Below are positions 22,501 through 33,554 of a stretch of 64,000 bases of DNA, piece by piece. The DNA is taken from contig NC_018391.1 of assembly GCF_000208865.1 (NCBI RefSeq), positions 1,116,001 to 1,180,000 on the forward strand, read 5' to 3'. Positions within the stretch are counted from its first letter, which is position 1. Every line of letters starts with the position of its first letter. The notes beneath the pieces were generated by a model. It was not told the origin of the DNA. It ran no database searches and was given only the letters and a program-made list of their open reading frames with translations. Made by a program: the position numbers and the translations under genes. The DNA comes from Neospora caninum Liverpool. Its lineage: Eukaryota > Apicomplexa > Conoidasida > Eucoccidiorida > Sarcocystidae.

Positions 22501-25500
22501 GCTGGCGTTAGCCATCTTTCCACGAAAGAAAACAATTCAAATGCAAGAATGCATTGACACTGCATTCCTGTCTTAACCGTAAGCATAGCAGAAGTGACTG
22601 TCTCGCTCTGGTTTACATGGTGAAGGTGTGGACACCGTAGAAGATGAGCTTGATGAAAACTTCCTCGCGGCAACAATGGGAGAAGCCCAAGTCTTCGACA
22701 GGATACGCGTATCGCTGGATGTACTTATAAACCGACAGTGGATCTGTTTCCATCGTAAAATGTGGACACGCACCGTCGAGCGCTAAGTCGGTTTACCTTC
22801 TCTGTTTGAACGTTTCCCATATTTGATAAGGCAGTGTTCTCTGGCAATCCTTGAAAAGAGTGACTCGCATGACCAGTCCGTCGGGCTGAAACAGTGGCAG
22901 GTGAGAGCAGACTCGACTTGGTGGCACGATTTCCAGCGTCGGGAGAACTCTCACGATTCGTGCTGTACAGTTCGTCTTTTGGAGACAGACGACTCCGCAG
23001 AATCCTCTGTAATCGCCACGTTATTATATATATATACATATATACTAGTCTTCCGTTTCTTAGGGGGATGCGAGCTAACGTCAAAGCGGCACAACTGCAA
23101 TACGCCATCGTTGAGAAGAAGCCTGCCTCGGGCCCAACCCATTGCTGGAATCATAGATTGGGCCATCGAGGACCGTTCTGCTTGAATACGTAGATAGAGC
23201 TTTTGGGAGCCTACACCGGGGGGTTCCCGCGAACAATTGACACACTACGGCGAAAGTTACTCGTGTCGTGCGCTTCCTCTCCAGGCGTAGAGACGCCTGA
23301 GGACCCTTTGTGTTCGACTGTTCCAGCGCCGTAGGATTTCTTTGCACTCCAGGCGTCGCAAGAGAGCCATCAGGAGGGATTTTCGAAAAGGACTGAGAGC
23401 TGGCAGTCGATCGGTTTAGACAAAATAAAACGGCGATTTTCGGACGCAGGCTGACGGCACTGGTAACTATGTAATTTAGGCAGTTACGACTAACCTGAGA
23501 ATACAAGGCAAAGTATTCCACCTTGCTTTTTTTGTAGAAAACGGTCTTGGTTAGTCCGAAATACCGCTTGAGGATGTCATCGCGCGACAAGGTGAATCGA
23601 CCCGCCCAACTCAATGGAGCTTGCAGGGCCTGCACACATGATGCTGCACAACGCTAGAGTTTTCTTAGTCCACACAGCGTATACACATTGCAGCCACGTT
23701 CTCCACGAGAAATGGCTGTGTAGTTCCACAACTGAGCCGCACTGTATGCACTTTCCAATCGAAGAAGTTACAGAGATAGCAGGCCTCAGCTGCCGAAGAA
23801 AGCCGCTGTCGCTTTCAATCTTCTGTGTGGTGCTCCGCGACCGCTAGTCTCGCATCTGACGCTTACTGGCGCCTTGAGTGGTCGCGTTTGATAAGCAATC
23901 GAAAGCTTCGACAACTCAGAGCACTCCTCATCTTCGTCCAGCGGCTGCAGAGAGAGAAGGCTCCACGAGTTAACACTTTTTTCTGTCCTGTTGATGTGGC
24001 GTTGCGTCTGAGAGGACTGAAGGGCCGGTATTCTTATTATCGACTTGAGCGTGGTAACGCTGTGTCTGTGCTGGGCGAAAAAACGTGTTTGTCGACACCA
24101 ATGAAGCCGCGGCCAACAAGACGGTGAACATGTGGAAGTCACGTAACTGATGCACCCCCACCAGGAAAGCGAAACCGCTTCATGGGCAACCGATTCTCGC
24201 AAGACCCGATCGGTTACTGCTCCCCCTCAACTGGACCATGTGCCGCGCCACGAAAATGGATGACGGAACGTGCTGGAGTGTGAGCCTGCGGAGGCGACGG
24301 CCGCCGAAGTCACAGTGACGGGTGCTATAGGCACGTATTTTCGGTAATCATCCCTTAATGCTTAGGTGGAACATTCGAGTATTATGACGAGTAATTCTTT
24401 GTCCCACCACCTTGCAAGACGCTCGCGAAAAGCCTATCGGAAAAAGGCAGGGGATGTGGCGAGGGGCGGAGTCGGATTTACAATTTTATCTTGAGAGGAA
24501 AACAACTGTACGACAGAGGTGAATGTACAACTCGTATCTGCATTCGCCTTGTACGTGCGTTTACATGTCGGGAACCTGCGCACCGGGCGGGCTTTTCATG
24601 TACTGTACGAGAGAGCTATTCATGCGGTATGCAATTATTTTGCCGCGTGAAAATTTCGTTTGGCTGCAATGGGAAGATCGGTACCATACCCTCGATTTCT
24701 TCAGAAGAATGTACTCGAAGAACCGCGTATTGTACAAATCCCATGTCAACTGGCGGACCGGCACCCGGCTGACCATATTGACCTGCATGAAGATTGACAA
24801 ATGTCACTTTAACTATTCGGCCTGCTCGATGCTGTGAGATCCGGGCCCCGCGATCAGCCTTCTTTTCAGTGGAAAGAAGTCTTCCGTATTTCTTCCACTC
24901 TGGCATCACGATGGCCAAGCCGAAGTGACGAAATCGATGTGCAGTCGCCATGTAGAGGGAGTCCGTTACGGGTGGCGCCGTGTGCTAAAGTCTTGGATAC
25001 GTCCAAAAACGTGCGAGGCGCCGTTGTGTTCTGCAGACCTCCCTGCCTCGTCTTTCAACCCGTCCGTTTCGCATATCGCTGCGTATCCCTCCAACTGTGA
25101 CGTCTTCCTACATCCCTGTTGCACGGCAAACTTCACTCGTCACTTTTTGTGATGGTAATTACACAGGCATCTGTTTCGGTTGCTCTGAGTTTGGCGGCTC
25201 TTTCGCTTCAGACGGCCACGCAACAATCAAACATGCATACGCTAGTGACTGCGGAACTTTCCACGTGGCCAAACAACATCAAACAACATAATAGAAGTGC
25301 CCAGTACCACTGAACGATGACGCAAATGCAGCCCCTCTGCCACCACGTATACTTACCCAGAAGTTCTCATTATTCCAGGCAAAGTGGACAGCTACGTACG
25401 GCGCCTCGGACAAGGCATATTCCCGACCTAATACACAAATCAGCGGAACTCTGCATCGACGTGCCCGGGCTGTGAGTCGAAAGGCAATGGCCAGACACAC

Positions 25501-28500
25501 TCGCGAAGATTCGCATTTGACGCGAAAGGACGCCGCGGCCTGCTTTCCTATATCACAAGTGGGGAACAACCACTGGCAACATCTCTCTGCCGACCGCAGG
25601 CCCCATGCGCGTTATCTAAGGCCATCGCCTTTTCCCTTTGTCTCTTAGACAGCTTTTCAGTCACGACGAAAACCCGATAGTGCGTGTTTTTGATATATGC
25701 ATGAGAGCTGAAACTGCTTCCCCTGGGAGCCTTTGCGCCACAACAATACCCATTGGCATGGAGTGGAGGGTTTGACGATCAATAGAGCTTGGGGGATAAA
25801 ACACAAGCACACTCTTTTCGCACCTGTAGTAGGCTCAAGAAACACATCGTTTTCAACTCCTCGCTTGCCTTTCTTGACAAGCACCCAACAGTGAACGCGC
25901 CGGCCTTCAAACGGGTCTTCTCCGCAAAGCGGATCGTCACTCTCTGTGAAAATTTGCTCGTTCTCTGCCTGCAGCCGTGCGCGAAAGGGATACACGGCGT
26001 CATAAGCCACGTCGAGCGTTCAGTGCGATTTCCAGGGAGGAACAGGGTATCCTTTGGGGGCATTTTTCATTGTGCGACAAGAGTCGACTCAAGATGCACA
26101 CGAACAGACGACCAACACCGCAGGCATATATTGCTGTGTCGATTTGCGGCACGGGCACGCATTTCCGGTTACTGGAGCGAACATCCTGACGCGACGTTCA
26201 ACTGAATACGCTATACGTAGTCGGTAAGAGACCCCGCAGTACCGATGATTTCGGTTGTTCTCTGACTGCACACTTGACAGCAAAATCACCGTTGAGGATC
26301 TGTGAGGGATGCACCGACGACAGGTGAGTGACGATATGAGCTGTGGAAATCGCTTCCACACCCAGCTGTCACCAAAGCTAGCGGGAACCGTGAAATCCCC
26401 ACCTTCTTTGCAGCTTCGCGTTCATTCTTCTCGTCTTCGAGCATTTTGAGGAAGGCCGACTCCGGAGGTAGGCGCCTCGGAATGACAAAGTCAAGTCCCT
26501 CATCATTGTCCTGCCATCACAGGTAATCCGTCATGTGAGTACGAAGATCCGTCATCGTTTTCGGCGTGTAATTGCGTGTTTGGCAAGACGAAATACCACA
26601 TGAATGCTCGTGATTGCATGCAATCGAACGAGCGCACGTAAACCATAGCCTAGTGTCTGGCGACACTTCGACACAGCTTTGTAAGTGCAAGTTCGAAGCT
26701 AAACGGCCGACGCTTCCACGTTTCGTTCCTCGCGGTTCACTCACGTGCGTGGGAACTACTCGCATCTCTTCGGCAGGAGGGATATCACCTTCTGGAGAGG
26801 CGTCCATGGGAGCATTGTCGGGCTGTGGCAACTCTGGATCGACACATGGTTTCACATCTTCTTCCGCTTTCATTTCTTGCCGCAGAAATGGCGGCAGCTC
26901 ATTTGCCTGTGAAAAGATTTAAACACCCCGTTGCTCAACTGCAGCGCAATGTTTGCTCCGCGTTAGTTTGCTTTGTTTCGGGGAACCCCCGGGAAAGGCC
27001 CGTCTCAAACGTAATTTCTCAAAATGGATCGGGCTTCTCTGTTTAGGCTTCGTGATTTATTTCCGTGCTGGAGAAGCCTGCCAAAGGCTCTGGCGACAGC
27101 TCACGGTTGTCTGAGACTGAACACATGTCGCTGTCGTGATTGATAGAACGCCGAGGTTTTTTTCACATCGACGCACCGATTCTCATAAAGGGAGGCTTTC
27201 AGACACAGAGCGGTTCCCGTGTCAGCTTAACCACATGGATGCATGTGAACCCTCTGCTTCGTTGTTCTAGTGTACGGAGACTCGTGACCAGGGCGTGTTG
27301 TGCCTGCTTTACTTGACGGTGAACGACCCAGGACAAAAGATGGTGTGCGTAGCTTTCCGTGCCATGCAGGATAGAATTATGATGAAACGTTCCTGCCACA
27401 GCTCACTTGATTCACCCGCGTGATAAATTCAGGCGCACAACCGGAGACGCAGTAGGCGTCGTAGCCTTGCCCAATGAGGACTGAGCAAAGCAAGACCGCG
27501 AAGTCGAAGCTGTCGCCTTTGCGCCAGGAGATTACAGATGCCGGCGAAGGCAGAACAGGTGGGTATTCGTTCGGCGGTTCTAGCTCTTCATAGCACAAGA
27601 AGTCCGCAAAGAACGCCGCGCAATCGCGATAGTCATAGCACTCCCTGCGTCGAAATCAACATCACAAGGCCTAGGGGCGGCAGTCTCAAAGTGGATCACC
27701 TGAGAAGAGAGCTCCATGGCAGTAAAAATAAAACCCCAGGGAGGCTGACGGGGCTGACGAACCGTTGTCCGCCTTACTTGAAGGGAAGTTTTGTAGGCCG
27801 TATTGTAGTAGATACGAACTTCGGAACACCGAACTCGTTTGGAGGAGCCAGGAAGAGGAACTTTGGGCCGTGTATGGTTCTAAACTGCGGGATACATTGC
27901 CGATCAAGACAGTCAGGTCGGAAGCGCAATGCGTTTCGCATCAGGGTTCTGGAACGTTTCTCAGTTTCTACCGTGTGTGCCTCTTCTCCAAACTCTCCCG
28001 CGCCCTTCGCTTCACCCCTCAGCGTGCACAGATCTCGGAGACAACGGCGCGGGTCCATACAAGACGAAGGGGATAATGCAGTTCTCTGCTTGGGTATTCA
28101 CCCCCTCTAGAAAACGTCTGGAAGGTTTGAATGTAGGGTCGAGGGATTTTAACACTTGACTCTCGCCGCACATTTGGTGGGTTCTGAGTCTTCTGCAAAG
28201 TACTCGGCAAGATGATATGTTTGGCCTGATGTAGTAACCTGCATTACCTAGGCCACCTTTTGTGAGATGTAAACGTCACTGAAATTGAAAGAAAACATTT
28301 ATGCTCGGGAAGAGCCTGGCCAATGACCAGGGAAAGGACACCACAAGCAAAAACTCGAACATGCCAAGGCAGAGCACTGGATTCGATACCCAGGGGCCTG
28401 CGCCCAATAAGAATCATAATATACGTCACCAGGCGTGCAATAACATTCAGAGAGCGAAACAGAAGGTAGCTTCCCTCTGACACATTAACTAAGACGGGAT

Positions 28501-29470
28501 TCATAGGTGGAAGGAGTCGTACGAATATGCACCTTGCCAGTACCTGGACCTCGAATCGCTTGCATTGCTCGAGCATCACAAGCTCGCCAACAGTATTTGT
28601 TCGGTAGCGGAGGGGAACGTCAGGGTTGCTTTGTGCGAACTGCATCCGTAGATAGAGAAAAGAGAAGAGGAAGGTTCACGGGATTTAGATTGACACAAAG
28701 GATCTCCGGCGTGCTCAGACACAATAGTGTTTGGGCTGCCACGGTCCCATTTTTTTTTCTGAGTTCGCTCAGTGAACTACTGCATTGATACTTTAGCAAA
28801 AGCGATGATGACCAGCCTGGATGACCCTTGAAACCTAAGAAACGATACTCAAGTAACTTCACACGTAGAAACCAAGATCAAACGAGACCACGAGCCTTCG
28901 TAATCTTCGGAGTCGCAATGTGTTTCCCCGTACGCTCGCCCACTCACGAGCTTGTGACATCGGTTTATTCTCTGACGTAGACTGTGGATAGAGTCGTTAT
29001 CCGGCAGAGATCATCCGGAACCAAACAGAAGCCGAACTTGTCCTGAGTAGCTGATCGCGATAATGCGGCCCGTGTGCGACGTTCCTAGTTCTGAGTAGAT
29101 CGGTCCTAGTGACTAACACCTAAAGCATCGCTCAACTTAATCGTTGAGGCGATGCAATATTCCCGTTTATCCGTGAGGACCCCTACAGGGACGTGCAGTA
29201 CAGATGCAGCAAAGGGGAGCGGCAATACTTTTCGTGTCTCCAGGACCTCCGGCACTATTGCTGTCATCGCTACTTCCTGTTTGGGAGTGAACAATATATG
29301 TATGCCAAGCTCACTTGCTGGCATCGTTGCATCTTTCGGCTCCACAGGAAGGAATCCTGATCTCTCAATTCCTCCTCAATTGACTGTTTGCGATCGGTGT
29401 CGGTTAGCGTAGGGTCTAGGTCTACCTTTCTCCTGTTAGCGGCACGCTCGGTTGGTAGGATCCCTTCCAT
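16545..29470 (-). CDS. DRC7: DRC7 (CCDC135/FAP50/lobo), nexin-dynein regulatory complex subunit
   Basis: Part of the nexin link between outer doublets of motile axonemes. Exons from 5' to 3': 29470-29315, 28639-28544, 27884-27778, 27644-27407, 26906-26745, 26510-26403, 25968-25824, 25427-25357, 24782-24690, 23944-23867, 23629-23495, 22885-22797, 22327-22210, 21036-20929, 20575-20516, 20025-19944, 19836-19727, 19653-19573, 19217-19134, 18849-18487, 18319-18230, 17377-17303, 17124-16972 and 16631-16545. All phases agree, giving 962 residues (human DRC7 about 870). Landmarks in order: NEFGVPKFVSTTIRPT, CYDYRDCAAFFADFL, GDSFDFAVLLCSVLIGQGYD (transglutaminase-like core), RVHCWVLVKKGKR, WNNENFW, DGLVMRVTLF, ERVRYPDERR, YKIVYLLAEDRV, LTVYDAARELL, IDILAPYF and KIRILEQRLHRH. 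Exon 20 holds a roughly 60-residue Ser/Gly insertion. Uncertain points: the first exon, a possible extra exon near 22093-22025, one near 19015, and the weak donor of exon 18319-18230. Expression is expected only in flagellated microgametes (inference). Confidence 0.93.
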
Positions 29471-29836
29471 CGCGGCGGGTTCTTCATTGATTTTTAAAAT
29501 ACAAAATACTGATCCTGTTTGATTCCACCACCCTCAGGTCAGCCGGACTGTGGGGAAGCGAGTCGCATCCAGCTAGATTTAAGAGGAACTAATATATGAC
29601 GAATCGCTGTTTTCTGAAGGACGTACCACTTCGGGGCACACCAAACAACTCTTCAAATACTCATTCCTTCTGCGTTTCTGCAAGTACCTTGCGCGGTGTT
29701 TCGGTTTTCACTTATTTGGACAGTATGTATATACACATATGAATGCCTACACGATTTCCCGCACTGCTTGTCGAGGAGCCCGCCATCCCCTGTTCACACG
29801 GCCTAACGCGGCCTCTCTGCACCGGCAAAGTCCCCT

Positions 29837-30112
29837 CTAAGGAGCGTCTCTGGTAACCAAATTGTGGGAATGATAACGACACAGTAAAACACGAGTTTTG
29901 TCCGTGGCCCGCGAGGACGTTCCTGGGAAAATGTGGGCTAACGCGGCAGGAAGCGAACAGATGAGGAAGCTGACGGCGTAACGTTTGCCTAAAAAGAACT
30001 GGACAAATCGCCTGGCGACTTCATCAACTTCAGGATTATGTTCCTCTTTTTTCCGAATTTTCAGCGGAAGGTTCCGTTGGCGATGCGTCAGGGCGTTTCG
30101 ACTTCCGCCCAT
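29837..30112 (-). CDS. Possible small gene or unplaced exon, unrecognised
   Basis: A minus-strand frame runs from an ATG at 30112 to a stop at 29837 (91 codons). It begins MGGSRNALTHRQRN and continues with a charged helical stretch including KIRKKEEHNPEVDEVARRF. Composition is more protein-like than the surrounding chance frames, and the frame is open upstream of the ATG as well. It could be a short protein, a 5' exon of DRC7 upstream of 29470, or chance. No family was recognised. It lies between two minus-strand genes. Confidence 0.25.
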   Translation of the reverse strand: MGGSRNALTHRQRNLPLKIRKKEEHNPEVDEVARRFVQFFLGKRYAVSFLICSLPAALAHIFPGTSSRATDKTRVLLCRYHSHNLVTRDAP

Positions 30113-31422
30113 GACGAAAGTAGGCTGGTCTCCTGCCAGTCTCCGCTGGACGGATGGTTCTAATCCCGACCTCTCTTGTTGAGTTGTTGTTTCCACAGGG
30201 TGTCACAGCGGCTTCTCCTCTTGACCACCTCGAACTAGCGAACATGCGGCACAAGTAGAGACTGTTCCAGCATTTATCACGTTTCGGGCCAGTAAAGCAG
30301 CGCGTTACGTGAGTGTGAGGCGAAGACACGTCGGACTATGGGGAAGGATTCCAGAGGGACGCGCCCGTCCCCGAGACAGGAGGCGCGGCACACCGGCGAG
30401 ACAAGGGCATTTTGGTCAGCCGGGGAATGCGGTAAAACGGCTATGCAGATATGCACAGTTTACAAACGGCTGCCTGGTGGAGGACCCCTAATTGCCACTT
30501 ATATTTGTGGGGCTGAAAAACAGCCACGGGATGCTGGGCATTCCATTGCATGCTGTCCATTGCAGTGAAACGGCCTCAGATGCACACTTGCGCGACTGTT
30601 CGCAAGGATCCCAGCTAGACGATCGCATGTCCTTCCTTTTTCCCTACTTTCGACTCCTGCGCTAGCCAAGGATGTGTTGCCCAATCGTGCCAGATTCAAG
30701 AGATAAAATTCTTGCCTTTGAGACACTTATGTCAGACGTCTTCCTGCGCCCGTTTCGTCGGTCGCCAAACTAAGAGGAACTCGCTGAGTTACAACGGCCC
30801 CCACGACCACCGGCTGACTTCCTGTAGGGTCCGGGCCAAAGCTTGAAACTGGAAACGTTTACTTGCGCATATGAAGCGCTGGCTATTTTGACAGTGTCGC
30901 CTTTTGAACAATCGAGGAAGGAGAAAGGAAAGGGCAACCTCTTTTTCTGTCATTATTCCGTACCGCGATCTGGGACGATTGCCTTCGTTAGTCCCCGGTG
31001 CTTAGCATACAGCGGTAGCAGATCTGCACAGGAAATCGAGTAAAATTTGCTTCCTCTGGAAATTTTAAAACATCACCTAATTGAGGCACTGCGACGAGCC
31101 TTGCAGTCCTGGGCGTATCTACGTAGGATTCACACCTGTTGTTCCTCGGCCATTTTGACTAGTTGCGCGTAGGAAAGAATGCAACCACTACCTCTGTTTC
31201 TGACACACTGGGCACGTCCTTCATTTACCACCTCTACTCAGAGAGAAAAATGGAACTATGAATTCCTCGCTGCCCCGCAACTTTCAGCTGGCCAGTATTT
31301 TGCTCCTCCCAGTGAGTCACCTATCGGGAGTCTACGCTCGACGCTATACGCCGTATATACGAATACGCCCGACAGACACTTGCATCCAGTTGAAATACCC
31401 TTCTATCCAAGCTGTCTGGAGA

Positions 31423-31473
31423 AAGACAAGAATTCTCGGACCTGAAATGTGCAGGTCCGAGAATTCTTGTCTT
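31423..31473. repeat. Perfect 22-bp inverted repeat with 7-base loop
   Basis: Arms 31423-31444 and 31452-31473 are exact reverse complements around the loop AAATGTG. Each arm contains the EcoRI-type palindrome GAATTC. The pairing stops abruptly at both outer ends. Seen directly in the sequence. It would form a stable hairpin in RNA or cruciform DNA. Confidence 0.95.
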
Positions 31474-31712
31474 CCATCAGACATTCAGAAAATGTGGTGA
31501 CATCAGGACCGGCAGGGCCGATTCCACGCGGCAAAAATGCGGGGCGCTTTTTGCTGTCACAACTGTGCTCGGATATCCCTGGAATACGCAACTTCCCACT
31601 TCACAGCTGATAACGGAAAATCTGCCACTTGACTCTCTTGGTCTCGAAAGCGCTCACTACAAACACCCGCGAAAATAAGAACTAACGTTTATCCGCCACT
31701 CTATCCATCTAC

Positions 31713-31715
<3 letters not shown>

Positions 31716-31747
<32 letters not shown>
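31716..31747. repeat. TA dinucleotide microsatellite
   Basis: About sixteen uninterrupted TA units lie in the spacer upstream of the LanC-like gene's 3' end. Confidence 0.95.
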
Positions 31748-31749
<2 letters not shown>

Positions 31750-32279
31750 AGTACAAGTTCGTGTTTGTTCGACACTACGAACACGGGAGCTCTCTCATGC
31801 CGCGCGTTGGAGAAATGACGATCCGTCAGCTCCGTCCGTCTTGCTTAGTGTGGAAAAACGATTTTTTCTCCGAATTTGGCGCTGGCGGAGCGGTGCCTGT
31901 GACTTGGGAATCCACATCTTCCGCATGCAGCAAGGCACGCGTTAGTGAGGGTCCTCACCCGCACCACTGTGCTGGCCAAAGGTGTGAGGTTGCTGCCGTG
32001 AGAGCTCTGTCGAGAAGGCGGGATTACCCGACGGGGTTCTTTCCGAACTCCTGTTTTCCAGTTTCTTTCCCAAAGGTTGCTTTCCAGGACACCATATATA
32101 TCCCCACCTTCGGATGTTTGGCTGTACTTGGGAGTTCGAAGCTGCTACAGAGGAGGGGGGGGGTGGTATTAATGCACGTGAGACAGCGAGACATCGAAAT
32201 CGGGAGAAACACACGACACCTGCATGACACACACATACTCGGCATACCAGAACGGAGGAACCCTCCAGGAGAGTCGCCC

Positions 32280-33554
32280 TCAGAAGCCTAGTTCGAAGAG
32301 CGGAAACGAAGCCTTCAGTGGATTCTTCAGGAGATCTACCAGGAAACAGATGGCCCCTGAAAGGCCTTCAAAGAGGCTGAACGGGTTGTCCGGTACCCTG
32401 CTGTCGGCCTGCAGCTTTTCGTCGAACATCTTTAGAGCGAAATCCGCTGCGCGGTCTAGCCAGACAGGGTCGCGCGTCAGTTTGTACGCCATGAGCAGCC
32501 CATAGCCACTTCCGGAGATTCCATGACATATGCCAGGCCCCTTTTTCAGCAGGCCGTACTTCCACACGCAGCTCGCCGCGCGAAGAGCAGCTTTCTGGAA
32601 CTCTCGATTGTTGAACACAATGCTGCCGAGACCGAAGGCGAAGACGGCGCCAGTCGCCCCGTGGCAGAAGTGGCACAAGTAGTCCCCTGTCTCGCCGACG
32701 ACTGCCGGCCAGTTGTGGTTCTTCGACTCGAGAGTGAGCAGCCACTCTAGCGTCGACTTCACCAGGCGCATGGCGTGCGGATCGTTCCGCACGGAGTCGA
32801 CCAGCATCAGAATGTACACGATCCCAAACAGCCCGTGAGCCGCGCCAATGTACTGCTTATCGTGCCAGCGGTACATGAGCGGACTGCCGCCAGTTTTGCG
32901 GCCAAAGGCCTCGCCAGACTCCAGTATCGCCATGGCGAGTTGAGTGACCGTCGTCTCGGAGACGGAGCCGGGGGCCAGGTGGTTCAGAAATAAGCAGCCG
33001 TAGAGATAGCCTGCTCGACCGTAGAGCCATTCATCCGAGTCAAGCTCTTTGATCGCGTACTCCGAGTACTGCTTGTAAGACTGCACTGCGTCGAGGTACG
33101 CAGCGGACTGGGAAGCGAGGTGGACGCCGGGTTGCCACGCCTGTAAAGCCAGGACCATGAAAACCCCCGCGGGGCCGCACAAAAGGCTCGGGCCGAGGGA
33201 GCGGTGCCTTTTCGCTTGCTCGACGATCGACTCGAGGACCGTCGGCCCGAGAAGCTTCTGAGCTGTATCTCGACTCGCCTGCTTCTGGTCGCCTGTTTGG
33301 AGCGTCGCGAGCTTCAGGAACGCATACGCAATGCCCGGAGCGCCCACGTACACCGTGGAGCTTCTCTTCGGATGAACCGTCCCGGCAGATCGTACGCAGC
33401 GTGCAGTTTCCTGGAGGCGGTCTTGGAGTTCCGATACACACTCGCGACTGAGAGACGACGTGCCAGGCATCAGATGCATCGGCTCGGACGAAACCGGCGC
33501 CTCCGCCGCCACATTGAGAAACGCACGGCCGTCGAGAGAACGAAGGCGCGGCAT
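32280..33554 (-). CDS. LANCL: LanC-like protein (LANCL family)
   Basis: Eukaryotic LanC-like proteins are zinc enzymes related to bacterial lanthionine cyclases. Mammalian members add glutathione to dehydroalanine and dehydrobutyrine residues in damaged proteins. This is one 424-codon exon. The start chosen is the first in-frame ATG (33554). The frame is open upstream, but only from a TTG. The order of LANCL landmarks is intact: YVGAPGIAYAFLKL, LLCGPAGVF, DEWLYGRAGYLYG, SPLMYRWHDKQYIGAAHGL, DYLCHFCHGATG, WKYGLLKKGPGICHG and DNPFSLFEGLSGAI, ending in FPLFEL as in LANCL1. Zinc ligands by alignment are Cys297, Cys343 and His344. The His in AAHG (240) is also kept. Human LANCL1 has 399 residues, so length is normal. 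It has no introns, unlike most neighbours. It is likely cytosolic. Whether it catalyses the glutathione addition is inference. Confidence 0.95.
   Translation of the reverse strand: MPRLRSLDGRAFLNVAAEAPVSSEPMHLMPGTSSLSRECVSELQDRLQETARCVRSAGTVHPKRSSTVYVGAPGIAYAFLKLATLQTGDQKQASRDTAQKLLGPTVLESIVEQAKRHRSLGPSLLCGPAGVFMVLALQAWQPGVHLASQSAAYLDAVQSYKQYSEYAIKELDSDEWLYGRAGYLYGCLFLNHLAPGSVSETTVTQLAMAILESGEAFGRKTGGSPLMYRWHDKQYIGAAHGLFGIVYILMLVDSVRNDPHAMRLVKSTLEWLLTLESKNHNWPAVVGETGDYLCHFCHGATGAVFAFGLGSIVFNNREFQKAALRAASCVWKYGLLKKGPGICHGISGSGYGLLMAYKLTRDPVWLDRAADFALKMFDEKLQADSRVPDNPFSLFEGLSGAICFLVDLLKNPLKASFPLFELGF

Larger units (their letters stand above)
29471..32279. other. Spacer between DRC7 and the LanC-like gene
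   Basis: It contains the DRC7 upstream region, the LanC-like 3' UTR, a perfect 22-bp inverted repeat (31423-31473), a TA microsatellite (31716-31747) and a G-run near 32155-32164. One minus-strand frame near 30112 looks exon-like and is listed separately. Confidence 0.5.

Noticed and set aside
22129..22557. A 142-codon plus-strand frame with protein-like composition
   Set aside because: It is antisense to DRC7 exon 22327-22210, which fits the family and the phase of its neighbours.
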